Shown piece after piece: positions 43,549-53,848 of a DNA stretch of 64,000 bases. How positions within the stretch are numbered: the stretch's first letter is position 1; every line of letters starts with the position of its first letter. Origin of the DNA: UBA10438 sp964432155 (GTDB lineage Bacteria > Bacteroidota > Ignavibacteria > Kapaibacteriales > Kapaibacteriaceae); NCBI GenBank assembly GCA_964432155.1, contig CAYSMF010000008.1:1-64000 (forward strand), in the 5' to 3' direction. Under the pieces are notes generated by a model that was not told the DNA's origin, did no database searches, and saw only the letters and a program-made list of their open reading frames with translations. The translations under genes were made by a program, and so were the position numbers.

Positions 43549-46500
43549 ATGAATGGATCAACCCTGGACACGTCGTTGTACCAGCTTCCGCTTCCTCGCC
43601 TCCGCGAGCGTATCTCGTTTGGTCAGATCGAGACGGAAGACACGTACCCAGACCTCCTTGGCATTCAGATCGATTCGTTTCACGACTTCCATCAGGAAGA
43701 TGTTCCGGGAACGGAACGTCGCTTCATCGGATTGCAACGCGCGTTCGAGAGCAACTTCCCAATCGAAGACAATTCGGGCGTCTACGAACTGAGTTTTCTC
43801 GAGTACATCGTCGAAAAGCCGAAGTATTCAGAGGAAGAGTGTCGCGAACGCGAACTCACGTACGCAAAGACGTTGAAGGCGAAGCTTCGCCTTTCGTCGA
43901 AGGCCGACCCTAGTTCGGAAGACTACATCGAAGCAATCGACCAAGAGGTGTACCTCGGTCAGATTCCTGCGATGACGCCTCGCGGCACGTTCATCATCAA
44001 CGGCGCTGAGCGCGTTGTTGTTGCGCAGCTGCACCGTTCGCCGGGCTGTTTCTTCGACGAAGCAGTTCACCCGAACGGCACGAAGATCTACTCTGCCCGT
44101 ATCATCCCATTCAAGGGATCATGGGTTGAGTTCACAACAGACATTCACGATGTGATGTATGCGTACATCGATCGTAAGAAGAAGTTCCCAGTAACAACGC
44201 TTCTTCGCGCGCTTGGCTATAGCAGCGACGAAGACTTGCTGAACCTCTTCGACCTGACGTACGACATTCCGCTTGTGCACCTCACAGATGAATACCTCGG
44301 ACGTCGTATCGCTGCTGATGCAGTTGATATGGCGACGGGCGAAATCGTTGCACAGCGCGATCTGATTCTCGACGAAGAGTTGCTCAAGCGCTTGAAGACG
44401 GCAGAAGTTGATTCGGTCCGTATCTACAAGTACGAGAGCACGAACGACGAGCCAATCATTGCGAAGACACTTGCGAAGGACACATCGCGCACGCGCGAAG
44501 ATGCTCTTGAAACGATTTACCGTCAGCTGCGCTCGAGCGATCCACCGGATCTCGACACGGCATGGGGTCTGCTCGAAAAGCTGTTCTTCAATCCAAAGCG
44601 CTACGATCTCGGTGTTGTTGGACGCTACCGTATCAACGAGAAGCTTAACATGACGGTGCCACTCGACGTTACAACGTTGACAGTGGACGACATCGTATCG
44701 ATCGTAAAGTATCTGATCGACGTCCGTGATGCGAAGGTGCCTGTCGACGACATCGACCACCTTTCGAATCGTCGCGTACGCACGGTTGGTGAGCAGCTCG
44801 AAGCAACATTCAACCTTGGCCTTACGCGTATGGCGCGTACGATCAAGGAGCGCTTGAGTGTTCGCGACAGCGAGAACATCACGCCGAGCGAGCTGGTGAA
44901 CGCACGTACAATCACGAGCGTGATCAACCAGTTCTTCGGTACAAACCAGCTGTCGCAGTTCATGGATCAAACGAATCCATTGTCAGAAATCACGCACAAG
45001 CGCCGTACGTCGGCTCTTGGACCTGGTGGTCTGACGCGTGAGCGCGCTGGCTTCGAGGTTCGTGACGTTCACTACACACACTACGGACGTCTGTGTCCGA
45101 TCGAAACGCCAGAAGGTCCGAACATCGGTCTCATCTCGTCGCTTGCGATCCACGCACGCGTGAACAAGTTCGGCTTCATCGAAACACCATACCGCAAGGT
45201 TGAAAACGGTGTTGTAACAGAAGAAACAGAATTCCTTCCAGCCGATAAGGAAGAAGGAATGATCATTATCCCAGCATCGACAGCTGTCGACAAGAAGGGT
45301 AAGATCATCGGCGAAACAGTGAAGGCGCGTTTGAGCGGCGACTACAAGGTTGTGCACCCAACAGAAGTGCACTACATGGAAGTGTCGACCGACCAGATCA
45401 CGTCGGCTGCTGCTGCGCTGATTCCATTCCTTGAGCACGATGACGCGAACCGTGCACTCATGGGTTCGAACATGCAACGCCAAGGCGTTCCACTGCTTCG
45501 TCCAGAGGCACCGGTTGTGGGTACAGGCATGGAAGCACGCGTTGCGCGTGACTCACGTGCTCTTGTGCTTGCAGAAGACGACGGTGTTGTTGAGTACGTA
45601 TGCGCAGACTACGTCCGCGTGAAGTACGACGACAAGCGCACGGGCGATGAGAAGCTTGTGTCGTTTAACAACGATCGTACGATGACGTACAACCTGCACA
45701 AGTTCTACCGCACGAACCAAGACACATGCATTAACCAGCACCCAATTGTACACGCAGGTCAGCGCGTCAAGAAGGGCCAGCCATTGATCGACGGTGCATC
45801 AACAGATATGGGCGAGCTCGCGCTTGGCCGTAACGTGATGGTTGCCTTCATGCCATGGCGCGGCTACAACTTCGAAGATGCTATTGTGATCAGCGAGCGC
45901 ATGGTTGCTGAAGACGTGTTCACATCGATTCACATCGAAGAGTACACGCTGCAAGTGCGCGACACAAAGCGCGGCGAAGAAGAATTCACACGTGAAATCC
46001 CGAACGTTTCGGAAGAAGCAACGAAGGATCTCGACGATCGCGGTATCGTCCGCGTCGGCGCAAAGATCCGTGAAGGCGACATTCTCATTGGTAAGATCAC
46101 GCCGAAGGGTGAGACAGATCCAACACCAGAAGAGAAGCTCCTTCGTGCAATCTTCGGTGACAAGGCTGGTGACGTCAAGGATGTGTCGCTCAAGGCACCT
46201 CCTGGACTTAAGGGCACGGTAATCAACACGAAGTTGTTCGCACGTCGCGTTCTCACATCCGACAGCGAATTCCGTCTCGAAGAGAAGAAGCGTCAAGACC
46301 TGATCACCAAGCGCGAGCAGCAAGCGCTGCGCGCCTTGGATCTCGACTGTGTCGAGCGCCTTGGTCAGCTTCTCGAGAACGAAACATCGCTCGGTGTGAA
46401 GTCGACAAACGACACAACGATCTTCCGTAGCGGCACGAAGCTGTCGGCGAAGGAATTGCTTGCGAAGTTCGAAGCAGGATCGTTCCTCCCATCAGCAGTA

Positions 46501-47376
46501 TCCGTCGAACACGACTGGGTTGCTGAGAAGAAGACGATGAAGCTCGTTCGTACGCTCCTGAGCAACTACGAAGCACGTCGCAACGAAATCATGACAGACG
46601 GTCGTATCGAGCGCAACAAGATTGCTGCCGGTGACGAACTCCAGCCAGGTATCCTCCAGATGGCGAAGGTCTATGTTGCCAAGAAGCGCAAGCTTCAAGT
46701 TGGTGACAAGATGGCTGGTCGCCACGGTAACAAGGGTATCGTGTCGAAGATCGTTCCGATCGAAGACATGCCGTTCTTGCCAGATGGCGCTCCGGTTGAC
46801 ATCGTGCTCAACCCACTTGGCGTGCCTTCGCGTATGAACCTTGGTCAGCTTTATGAAACAGCTCTTGGATGGGCTGCTCGTAAGCTTGGCGTGCACTTCG
46901 CAACACCAATCTTCGACGGTGCGTCGTGGAATCAAGTTGGTGACTACCTCGAGCAAGCCGGTCTGCCTCGCACAGGTAAGACGGTGTTGTACGATGGTCG
47001 CACTGGCGAAGCCTTCCAAAACGAGGTCACGGTTGGCATCATCTACATGATGAAGCTTAGCCACCTTGTGGAAGACAAGATCCACGCACGTTCGATCGGA
47101 CCATACTCGCTCATTACACAACAACCTCTTGGCGGTAAGGCCCAATTCGGTGGTCAGCGTCTCGGGGAAATGGAAGTGTGGGCGCTCGAGGCCTATGGCG
47201 CGGCGCACACGCTTCAAGAAATGCTCACGTTGAAGTCAGACGATGTGCAGGGTCGTGCAAAGATGTACGAGTCGCTCGTGAAGGGCGAAAACCTGCCAAA
47301 TCCGGGAATTCCGGAGTCGTTCAACGTGCTCGTTCGTGAGCTTCAGGGTCTGTGTCTGGATGTCAAGCTCGACTAA
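43549..47376 (+). CDS. rpoB: RNA polymerase subunit beta
   Basis: 1275 residues. The rifampicin pocket segment (QLSQFMDQTNPLSEITHKRR, then TSALGPGGL) keeps the residues of sensitive enzymes. Also seen: RGYNFEDAIVIS-like catalytic region (WRGYNFEDAIVISERM), GDKMAGRHGNKGIVS and the C-terminal GGKAQFGGQRLGEMEVWALEAYGAA. Start at ATG 43549 is preferred: GGGAG lies upstream, whereas a TTG at 43468 falls inside the leader hairpin. rpoC follows after 52 bp. Confidence 0.97.
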   Translation: MNGSTLDTSLYQLPLPRLRERISFGQIETEDTYPDLLGIQIDSFHDFHQEDVPGTERRFIGLQRAFESNFPIEDNSGVYELSFLEYIVEKPKYSEEECRERELTYAKTLKAKLRLSSKADPSSEDYIEAIDQEVYLGQIPAMTPRGTFIINGAERVVVAQLHRSPGCFFDEAVHPNGTKIYSARIIPFKGSWVEFTTDIHDVMYAYIDRKKKFPVTTLLRALGYSSDEDLLNLFDLTYDIPLVHLTDEYLGRRIAADAVDMATGEIVAQRDLILDEELLKRLKTAEVDSVRIYKYESTNDEPIIAKTLAKDTSRTREDALETIYRQLRSSDPPDLDTAWGLLEKLFFNPKRYDLGVVGRYRINEKLNMTVPLDVTTLTVDDIVSIVKYLIDVRDAKVPVDDIDHLSNRRVRTVGEQLEATFNLGLTRMARTIKERLSVRDSENITPSELVNARTITSVINQFFGTNQLSQFMDQTNPLSEITHKRRTSALGPGGLTRERAGFEVRDVHYTHYGRLCPIETPEGPNIGLISSLAIHARVNKFGFIETPYRKVENGVVTEETEFLPADKEEGMIIIPASTAVDKKGKIIGETVKARLSGDYKVVHPTEVHYMEVSTDQITSAAAALIPFLEHDDANRALMGSNMQRQGVPLLRPEAPVVGTGMEARVARDSRALVLAEDDGVVEYVCADYVRVKYDDKRTGDEKLVSFNNDRTMTYNLHKFYRTNQDTCINQHPIVHAGQRVKKGQPLIDGASTDMGELALGRNVMVAFMPWRGYNFEDAIVISERMVAEDVFTSIHIEEYTLQVRDTKRGEEEFTREIPNVSEEATKDLDDRGIVRVGAKIREGDILIGKITPKGETDPTPEEKLLRAIFGDKAGDVKDVSLKAPPGLKGTVINTKLFARRVLTSDSEFRLEEKKRQDLITKREQQALRALDLDCVERLGQLLENETSLGVKSTNDTTIFRSGTKLSAKELLAKFEAGSFLPSAVSVEHDWVAEKKTMKLVRTLLSNYEARRNEIMTDGRIERNKIAAGDELQPGILQMAKVYVAKKRKLQVGDKMAGRHGNKGIVSKIVPIEDMPFLPDGAPVDIVLNPLGVPSRMNLGQLYETALGWAARKLGVHFATPIFDGASWNQVGDYLEQAGLPRTGKTVLYDGRTGEAFQNEVTVGIIYMMKLSHLVEDKIHARSIGPYSLITQQPLGGKAQFGGQRLGEMEVWALEAYGAAHTLQEMLTLKSDDVQGRAKMYESLVKGENLPNPGIPESFNVLVRELQGLCLDVKLD

Positions 47377-47428
47377 CGAGCACGACGTCCGTGTCCAACT
47401 GAACTAGGAATTTACCGTCGGAGTTACG

Positions 47429-50400
47429 ATGCAGTTCCATAACATCCCAAAGCGTGGTTATTCGCAGATTACGATCCGCATTTCCTCGCCGGATGACATT
47501 CTCAATCGCTCTCATGGCGAGGTCACCAAGCCTGAGACGATCAACTATCGTTCGTTCCGTCCTGAAAAGGACGGCTTGTTCTGCGAAAAGATCTTCGGAC
47601 CAATTCGCGACTGGGAATGCGCGTGCGGAAAGTACAAGCGCATTCGCTACAAGGGCATCGTGTGCGACCGTTGCGGCGTGGAAGTAACGCAGAAGAGCGT
47701 TCGCCGCGAGCGCATGGGTCACATCATGCTTGCTGTGCCAGTCGTCCACATTTGGTTCCTTCGTTCGCTCCCGAGCAAGATCTCCGGTGTGATCGGCATG
47801 CCTACCAAGGACGTCGAGCGCATCGTGTACTACGAATCATATGTCGTTGTGCAGCCGGGCTCGACAGGTCTGCAGCCAAAGGACTTGCTCACAGAAGAGC
47901 AGTACCTTGACGTGCTGGCGAACCTGCGTCCGGAAGAGCGCAACATGGACGACGACGATCCTCGCAAGTTCATCGCCTTGATCGGTGGTGAGGCTGTGAA
48001 GGAACTCCTCCGTCGCGTCGACGCAGACGAAGAGTACTACAAGCTCCGCGAAGTCGCCAAGGAAGACATGTCGCAAGCGAAGAAGGCAGATGTCCTGAAG
48101 CGCCTGCGCATCCTTGATGCATTCCGCACGAATGAAACAAAGGAGCCGAACCGTCCTGAGTGGATGGTGCTCGATATCATCCCAGTGATTCCGCCGGATC
48201 TTCGTCCGCTGGTGCCACTCGAGGGTGGTCGTTTCGCGACATCGGACTTGAACGACTTGTACCGTCGCGTGATTATCCGCAACAACCGTCTCAAGCGCCT
48301 GATCGACATCAAGGCACCTGAGGTGATCTTGCGCAACGAAAAGCGCATGTTGCAGGAAGCTGTCGACGCATTGTTCGACAACTCACGTCGTGCCGTCCGC
48401 AGCGAATCGCAACGCGCACTTAAGTCGCTTGCTGATACGCTCAAGGGTAAGACAGGTCGCTTCCGTCAGAACCTTCTCGGTAAGCGCGTCGACTATTCTG
48501 GTCGTTCGGTTATCGTTGTGGGTCCAGAACTCAAGCTCTACGAATGCGGTCTTCCAAAGGACATGGCTGTTGAGCTGTTCAAGCCCCTTATCATTCGCAA
48601 GCTGATCGAGCGCGGACACTGCAAGACAGTGAAGAGCGCAAAGAAGCAGGTCGAAAAGAAGACAACGGAAGTGTGGGATATCCTCGACACGGTGATCGAC
48701 GGACATCCGGTGCTCCTGAACCGTGCTCCGACACTTCACCGTCTTGGTATTCAAGCGTTCCAGCCGAAGCTCATCGAAGGTAAGGCGATCCAGCTGCACC
48801 CACTCGTGACAACGGCGTTCAACGCTGACTTCGACGGTGACCAGATGGCCGTTCACGTGCCACTGAGCCACGAAGCACAACTCGAAGCGTTGTTGCTGAT
48901 TCTCTCTGCACACAACATCATGCACACACAGAACGGCGAGCCTATTGCCGTTCCTTCGCAGGACATGGTTCTGGGTGTGTACTATCTCACGAAGGCACGT
49001 AGTGGTCTGAAGGGCGATGGCAAGTACTTCTCCAGCACGGAAGAAGTCGTGATCGCCTACAACACTGGCCGCGTAGATATGCACGCCAAGATCAAGGTGC
49101 GTCTCAACGGACAGTATGTTGATACAACAGCTGGCCGCGTGATCTTCAACTTGATCGTGCCTGTCGAGATGGGCTTCATGAACGAAATGCTTGGCAAGAA
49201 GCGTCTGCGTCAGGTGATTGCAGATTGCTTCCGCAAGGCTGGTCTTGCCAAGACAGTTGAGTTCCTCGATAAGCTGAAGGAAACAGGTTTCCAGACAGCT
49301 ACGCGTGGTGGCCTCTCGGTATCGATCGCCGACGTTGTTGTGCCAGATGAAAAGACCGTGATCATCGACAAGGCGCAAAAGGAAGTTGATAAGATCGAAG
49401 ATTACTACCACTCTGGTGTGATCACCGAAGGCGAGCGCTACAACAAGATCATCGATACGTGGTCGACAGCTACGAACAAGGTTGCTGATAAGCTGTACAA
49501 CGAGCTTGCAGCAAACAAGGAAGGCTTCAACACGTTCTTCATGATGCTCGACTCGCAAGCCCGGGGTTCGAAGGAACAGATCCGTCAGCTTGCCGGTATG
49601 CGTGGTCTGATGGCCAAGCCACAAAAGACAGCTGCTGCATCGTCGGCTGAGTTGATCGAAAACCCGATCATCTCGAACTTCAAAGAAGGTCTGACGATTC
49701 TCGAGTACTTCATCTCGACACACGGTGCTCGTAAGGGTCTTGCCGATACCGCTCTCAAGACGGCTGACGCTGGTTACCTCACACGTCGTCTCCACGACGT
49801 TGCACAAGACGTCGTGATCTCTGACGACGATTGCGGCACGATCCGTGGCGTTGAAATGAAGGCGCTGAAGGACGGCGAAGACGTCAAGGAGCCACTCAAG
49901 GAGCGCATCCTTGGACGCACGTCGCTTGTCGACGTGATCGATCCACTTACGAACGAACTCTACTGTGCCAAGGGCACAATCATCGACGAAGAGATCGCTG
50001 ACAACATCGAGCGTAGCCCGATTGAAGCAGTGCTTATTCGCTCGGTGCTCACATGCGAATCACGTCGTGGTGTGTGCGCCCGTTGTTACGGACGTAACAT
50101 GGCTACGGGCCAGATGGTCGACACTGGTGAAGCCGTTGGTACAATCGCTTCGCAGTCGATCGGTGAGCCTGGTACACAGCTGACACTTCGTACGTTCCAC
50201 ACTGGTGGTACGGCGTCGCTCTCGATGTCGCAAAGCGCTGTGATGGCGAAGTTCGACGGTAAGGTGCAGTTCGACGGTATTCGCGTTGTGACGTACCCAG
50301 GTGATGCGGAAGACATCAACGTTGTTGTGTCGCGTGCTGGTGTCATTAACATCGTCGAGCCAGGCTCGAACCGTGTTGTGACGAAGTACGACGTGGTCTA

Positions 50401-51712
50401 CGGTGCAGAACTCAAGGTTGTTGACGGCCAGTCGGTTAAGAAGGGCGACCTTCTGTACGATTGGGATCCGTACAACTCTGTGATCATCACAGAAAAGGCC
50501 GGTCGTGTTCGCTACCGCGATCTCGTTCCGAACCTTACCTTCAAGGAAGCAATTGACGAACAGACGGGCCACACAACGAAGATCGTGATCGATTCACGTG
50601 ACCGTACGAAGAGCCCAGCGATCGAAATCGTCGATGAAGATGGCGTATCGATTCAGTCGTACATCATCCCATCGCGTGCTCAGATCGTCGTGGACGACGG
50701 TGAAGTTGTGGGTATCGGTGCAAAGCTTGTAAAGATGCCACGCGATCTTGGACGTCTCCGCGACATCACGGGCGGTCTGCCACGTGTTACGGAACTCTTC
50801 GAAGCACGTGCGCCACAAGCCCCAGCAGCAGTAACAGAAATCGACGGTATCATTGGCATCGACAAGCCGAAGCGCGGTTCACGCGTGATCTCGGTGACAT
50901 CGCTTGACGGTGAACTTCGCCGCGAGTACAGCGTGCCGATCGGCCGCCACGTTCTCGTGCAAGAAGGCGACCTTGTTCGCGCCGGTGATCGCCTCACAGA
51001 AGGTGCAATCAATCCACACGACATCCTCCACATCAAGGGTCTCACAGAAGTACAAGCGTACCTCGTGAACGAAATCCAAGAAGTGTACCGCATGCAGGGT
51101 GTGAAGATCAACGACAAGCACATCGAAGTGATTGTTCGTCAGATGCTTCAGAAGATTCGCGTGACGGATTCAGGTGATGCGCAATTCCTCGAAGGCGACC
51201 AGATCGATCGTCTGCGCTTCCTCGACGAAAACGAACGTCTCCGCAACTGTGTGGTCGTCACCGATAAGGGCGACTCGAAGTTGAAGGTCGGTCAGATCGT
51301 CGATAAGAAGATCGTTCGTGAGATCAACGTTGAACTCAAGAAGAAGGAAAAGGCATCGGTCAAGAGCCGTAATGCCGAACCAGCAATCGGCGAGCCACTG
51401 CTCCTCGGTATCACACAAGCATCGTTGACAACGGAATCGTGGCTCTCTGCTGCATCATTCCAAGAAACAACACGCGTGCTTGCTGATGCTTCTGCAGCAG
51501 CAAAGGTCGACCGTCTTCTTGGTCTCAAGGAGAACATCATCCTTGGTCAGCTCATCCCAGCTGGTACTGGTTTGCGCGCATACCAAGAGATGCTTGTTGC
51601 ATCCGACGTTGGCAACATCTTCGGTCCAGATGCAATCATCCCGACCGTCGAGCCAGAAGAAGAGCAGCCGAAGCGTCCAGCTCGCAAGACAACACGCACG
51701 CCGGTCGCATAA
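47429..51712 (+). CDS. rpoC: RNA polymerase subunit beta'
   Basis: 1427 residues. N-terminal zinc site CACGKYKRIRYKGIVCDRCG, catalytic Mg motif NADFDGDQMAVH, bridge-helix/trigger-loop region GTIASQSIGEPGTQLTLRTFHTGG, and the second zinc site formed by DCGT and CESRRGVCARC. C-terminus is Pro/Arg-rich. A terminator follows 25 bp after the stop, ending the long tRNA-secE-rpoC unit. Confidence 0.98.
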   Translation: MQFHNIPKRGYSQITIRISSPDDILNRSHGEVTKPETINYRSFRPEKDGLFCEKIFGPIRDWECACGKYKRIRYKGIVCDRCGVEVTQKSVRRERMGHIMLAVPVVHIWFLRSLPSKISGVIGMPTKDVERIVYYESYVVVQPGSTGLQPKDLLTEEQYLDVLANLRPEERNMDDDDPRKFIALIGGEAVKELLRRVDADEEYYKLREVAKEDMSQAKKADVLKRLRILDAFRTNETKEPNRPEWMVLDIIPVIPPDLRPLVPLEGGRFATSDLNDLYRRVIIRNNRLKRLIDIKAPEVILRNEKRMLQEAVDALFDNSRRAVRSESQRALKSLADTLKGKTGRFRQNLLGKRVDYSGRSVIVVGPELKLYECGLPKDMAVELFKPLIIRKLIERGHCKTVKSAKKQVEKKTTEVWDILDTVIDGHPVLLNRAPTLHRLGIQAFQPKLIEGKAIQLHPLVTTAFNADFDGDQMAVHVPLSHEAQLEALLLILSAHNIMHTQNGEPIAVPSQDMVLGVYYLTKARSGLKGDGKYFSSTEEVVIAYNTGRVDMHAKIKVRLNGQYVDTTAGRVIFNLIVPVEMGFMNEMLGKKRLRQVIADCFRKAGLAKTVEFLDKLKETGFQTATRGGLSVSIADVVVPDEKTVIIDKAQKEVDKIEDYYHSGVITEGERYNKIIDTWSTATNKVADKLYNELAANKEGFNTFFMMLDSQARGSKEQIRQLAGMRGLMAKPQKTAAASSAELIENPIISNFKEGLTILEYFISTHGARKGLADTALKTADAGYLTRRLHDVAQDVVISDDDCGTIRGVEMKALKDGEDVKEPLKERILGRTSLVDVIDPLTNELYCAKGTIIDEEIADNIERSPIEAVLIRSVLTCESRRGVCARCYGRNMATGQMVDTGEAVGTIASQSIGEPGTQLTLRTFHTGGTASLSMSQSAVMAKFDGKVQFDGIRVVTYPGDAEDINVVVSRAGVINIVEPGSNRVVTKYDVVYGAELKVVDGQSVKKGDLLYDWDPYNSVIITEKAGRVRYRDLVPNLTFKEAIDEQTGHTTKIVIDSRDRTKSPAIEIVDEDGVSIQSYIIPSRAQIVVDDGEVVGIGAKLVKMPRDLGRLRDITGGLPRVTELFEARAPQAPAAVTEIDGIIGIDKPKRGSRVISVTSLDGELRREYSVPIGRHVLVQEGDLVRAGDRLTEGAINPHDILHIKGLTEVQAYLVNEIQEVYRMQGVKINDKHIEVIVRQMLQKIRVTDSGDAQFLEGDQIDRLRFLDENERLRNCVVVTDKGDSKLKVGQIVDKKIVREINVELKKKEKASVKSRNAEPAIGEPLLLGITQASLTTESWLSAASFQETTRVLADASAAAKVDRLLGLKENIILGQLIPAGTGLRAYQEMLVASDVGNIFGPDAIIPTVEPEEEQPKRPARKTTRTPVA

Positions 51713-51737
51713 TCGCTCAGACAACGCAGGTTCATTC

Positions 51738-51775
51738 AAGGGGCTTTCCGATATTGGAAGGCCCCTTTCGTTTTT
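51738..51775 (+). terminator. Rho-independent terminator after rpoC
   Basis: AAGGGGCTTTCC (51738-51749) pairs GGAAGGCCCCTT (51756-51767) with one mismatch, followed by TCGTTTTTA. Confidence 0.9.
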
Positions 51776-51790
51776 ATTAGGACAGCCTCA

Positions 51791-53839
51791 ATGCGAATCA
51801 TGCTCATCATCGTACTCGTTCTTGGGTCGATGCATGCGTTTGCTCAATCGCCGCAGCGATTGCCGATTACGACTGGGTTTTCGAGTGGATATCAGATTGT
51901 GCCTGCAGGCAAAACGCTCTGGCTCGCTGATCAATCAAGCGTGTATCGACGCGATCCAGTGAAGATCGATGGTTGGCAAGCATTGCCGACGTTGTATCGG
52001 TGCGAGCCGGCTACGATTGTTGCAGCTGCCAGCGATCGCGTAACTGTAGCCGCCGAGCGTAGAACGCAAACTGATACAACGTGGTGGTTGTTTCAGTCGG
52101 CCCCTGGCGTAACGCGCTGGTTGGACAGTGTGCAGTTTCGTCCAGAAGGACGGCTGCTTTGCGGTGCTTGGGGGTATGTACTCTTCTCAGCGACAGGACC
52201 TGACGAAGTGATGGTTGTTGACGTGTACGATCGATTCGGTGACAAGCGTGGATCGATCCCCATGACGCAGGCGCGCAACACCCGCGCACTTACGATCAAG
52301 CAGTGCGGTGATTCCGTGATCCTGCTCGATCGCTCGTCTGGTGCTACAACGTGCGAAGTGATTCGCGGATCGGCAACGATGCCCGTCGCATCATGGACGC
52401 GACACGACGTTGTAGGTGTGCTTGCAGGAGTGGTTGGATGGGGCGATGCATTCGTGTTTCAAACGACAAGCGGTGTCTTCGTTGATCACGCTGGAGTGGT
52501 GCGGCCTGTGCTAGCACTGGGTGATCGCTTGAATGATCTTTGCGTTGACAGTCTGCGAGCAGCGCGTATTGGCCGCGGCGGGGTAGAGGTTGCATGGAAC
52601 ATCACGACCTCGAACGTCGAACTCGTGAAGAGCGACGAGATCTTAACGCCATCGACAGACCGTGTCGTGGCGCTCCCGTGGTTTCGCGACATTATCGTCG
52701 GGCGTCCGGGTGGACGTCTGGAGTTGACGACCGATTATATCGACGCTAACAATCAGACGCAATGGCGCACATTCCCGATGATCCGCGGTAGCCAAAGCAA
52801 GGGCCCTCGACACATGCTCTCAGGAACCACAGCGATCGTTGCCGACCATCTTACCACAACGCTCAATTTCAAGATCCGTGCGGCAGTTAGTACCATCATC
52901 CCTGGATCGAATGCATGCGACACGTCGATGGTGCGCGCTGTATCGCGCACACACGAAATGCTTCGCAGAGTGGGCGACGAAGTGTGGCTCACAACACCGG
53001 ATGGTGTGATCGCATATCCCGATCTCGACACGATTCGACAGCTCCCGATCTATGATGCGTTCGATGATCGCGGTCGGATCATCGCTCTCTCGAATCGTGG
53101 AATCGAAGTGCGCGATGTAGGCTCGGATGTCTTTCGTGTTCTGATACCGGATGAATCTGCTCTTGCCATCGCTGTCATAGGAGATACGCTGTTCACACTG
53201 CAGTCAGTTGAGACCACGACAATTGATCCTGAGGCACAACTCGTTGTAAACGCATACGACAGGTTCGGTTCTCCATACTTCGTGCGACGTCTCGTCGCCG
53301 ACTCGGTCATCTCTCGTGGCTTACGCTTCCGATCGCTGTCGGTTATTGCAGGACAACTTGTTGTGAACTGCTCGCGACGCCTTGTCGTGAGCGGTGATGC
53401 CGCTATTACTTGGCGCGAGATAGAACTTGATGGCGAGTTCGTTACAGCAATCGATGTAGGGGGCGAGCATCCTGTCAGCTGGATGCAGGCATCGAATGGA
53501 TCGCAGGGTCCTGCCCTGATGATAAGCCTCGACCGTTGGGTAATGCAGCCTGTCGAGCACGTTACCGTTGCTCCGGTGCTTGCGTGCGCCTCAATGCCAG
53601 GGTGGTTCGTGTTCAGTACGTCGGACGGCGCGTGGTGCGTCAAGCAGACTATCAGCAGTGTTGCGAATGGTAACGTTCGCAACGACGGTGGGTTGTATGA
53701 TGGCCAGCCTGATGAAGAACGATTTGTCGACCTTCTTGGTCGAATCTTTTCGCGTGATTCGGCTCCGCGCGGTGCCTATTTTCACGCGGTTCGGCATGGC
53801 GAAACGTGGCACGTTCGCCCGACTCTGCACTTTCCCTGA
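51791..53839 (+). CDS. Secreted beta-propeller-like protein of unknown function
   Basis: 682 residues with a signal peptide (1-19, cut near AFAQ). The mature part is beta-rich throughout with repeated short blades (LWLADQSSVYRRD, VWLTTPDGVIAYPDL, GRIIALSNRGIEVRD), most like a Reg_prop or quinoprotein-type propeller. No catalytic motif seen and no obvious sorting tail at the C-terminus. It begins 15 bp after the rpoC terminator and is 9 bp before the next secreted gene, so these two probably form an operon. Confidence 0.65.
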   Translation: MRIMLIIVLVLGSMHAFAQSPQRLPITTGFSSGYQIVPAGKTLWLADQSSVYRRDPVKIDGWQALPTLYRCEPATIVAAASDRVTVAAERRTQTDTTWWLFQSAPGVTRWLDSVQFRPEGRLLCGAWGYVLFSATGPDEVMVVDVYDRFGDKRGSIPMTQARNTRALTIKQCGDSVILLDRSSGATTCEVIRGSATMPVASWTRHDVVGVLAGVVGWGDAFVFQTTSGVFVDHAGVVRPVLALGDRLNDLCVDSLRAARIGRGGVEVAWNITTSNVELVKSDEILTPSTDRVVALPWFRDIIVGRPGGRLELTTDYIDANNQTQWRTFPMIRGSQSKGPRHMLSGTTAIVADHLTTTLNFKIRAAVSTIIPGSNACDTSMVRAVSRTHEMLRRVGDEVWLTTPDGVIAYPDLDTIRQLPIYDAFDDRGRIIALSNRGIEVRDVGSDVFRVLIPDESALAIAVIGDTLFTLQSVETTTIDPEAQLVVNAYDRFGSPYFVRRLVADSVISRGLRFRSLSVIAGQLVVNCSRRLVVSGDAAITWREIELDGEFVTAIDVGGEHPVSWMQASNGSQGPALMISLDRWVMQPVEHVTVAPVLACASMPGWFVFSTSDGAWCVKQTISSVANGNVRNDGGLYDGQPDEERFVDLLGRIFSRDSAPRGAYFHAVRHGETWHVRPTLHFP

Positions 53840-53848
53840 GGTACGCAT

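Noticed and set aside
48383..49807. 474-codon open frame on the minus strand
   Set aside because: Antisense to rpoC with no homology; the sense frame is certain. Similar antisense frames opposite groEL, rpoB and carA were dropped for the same reason.
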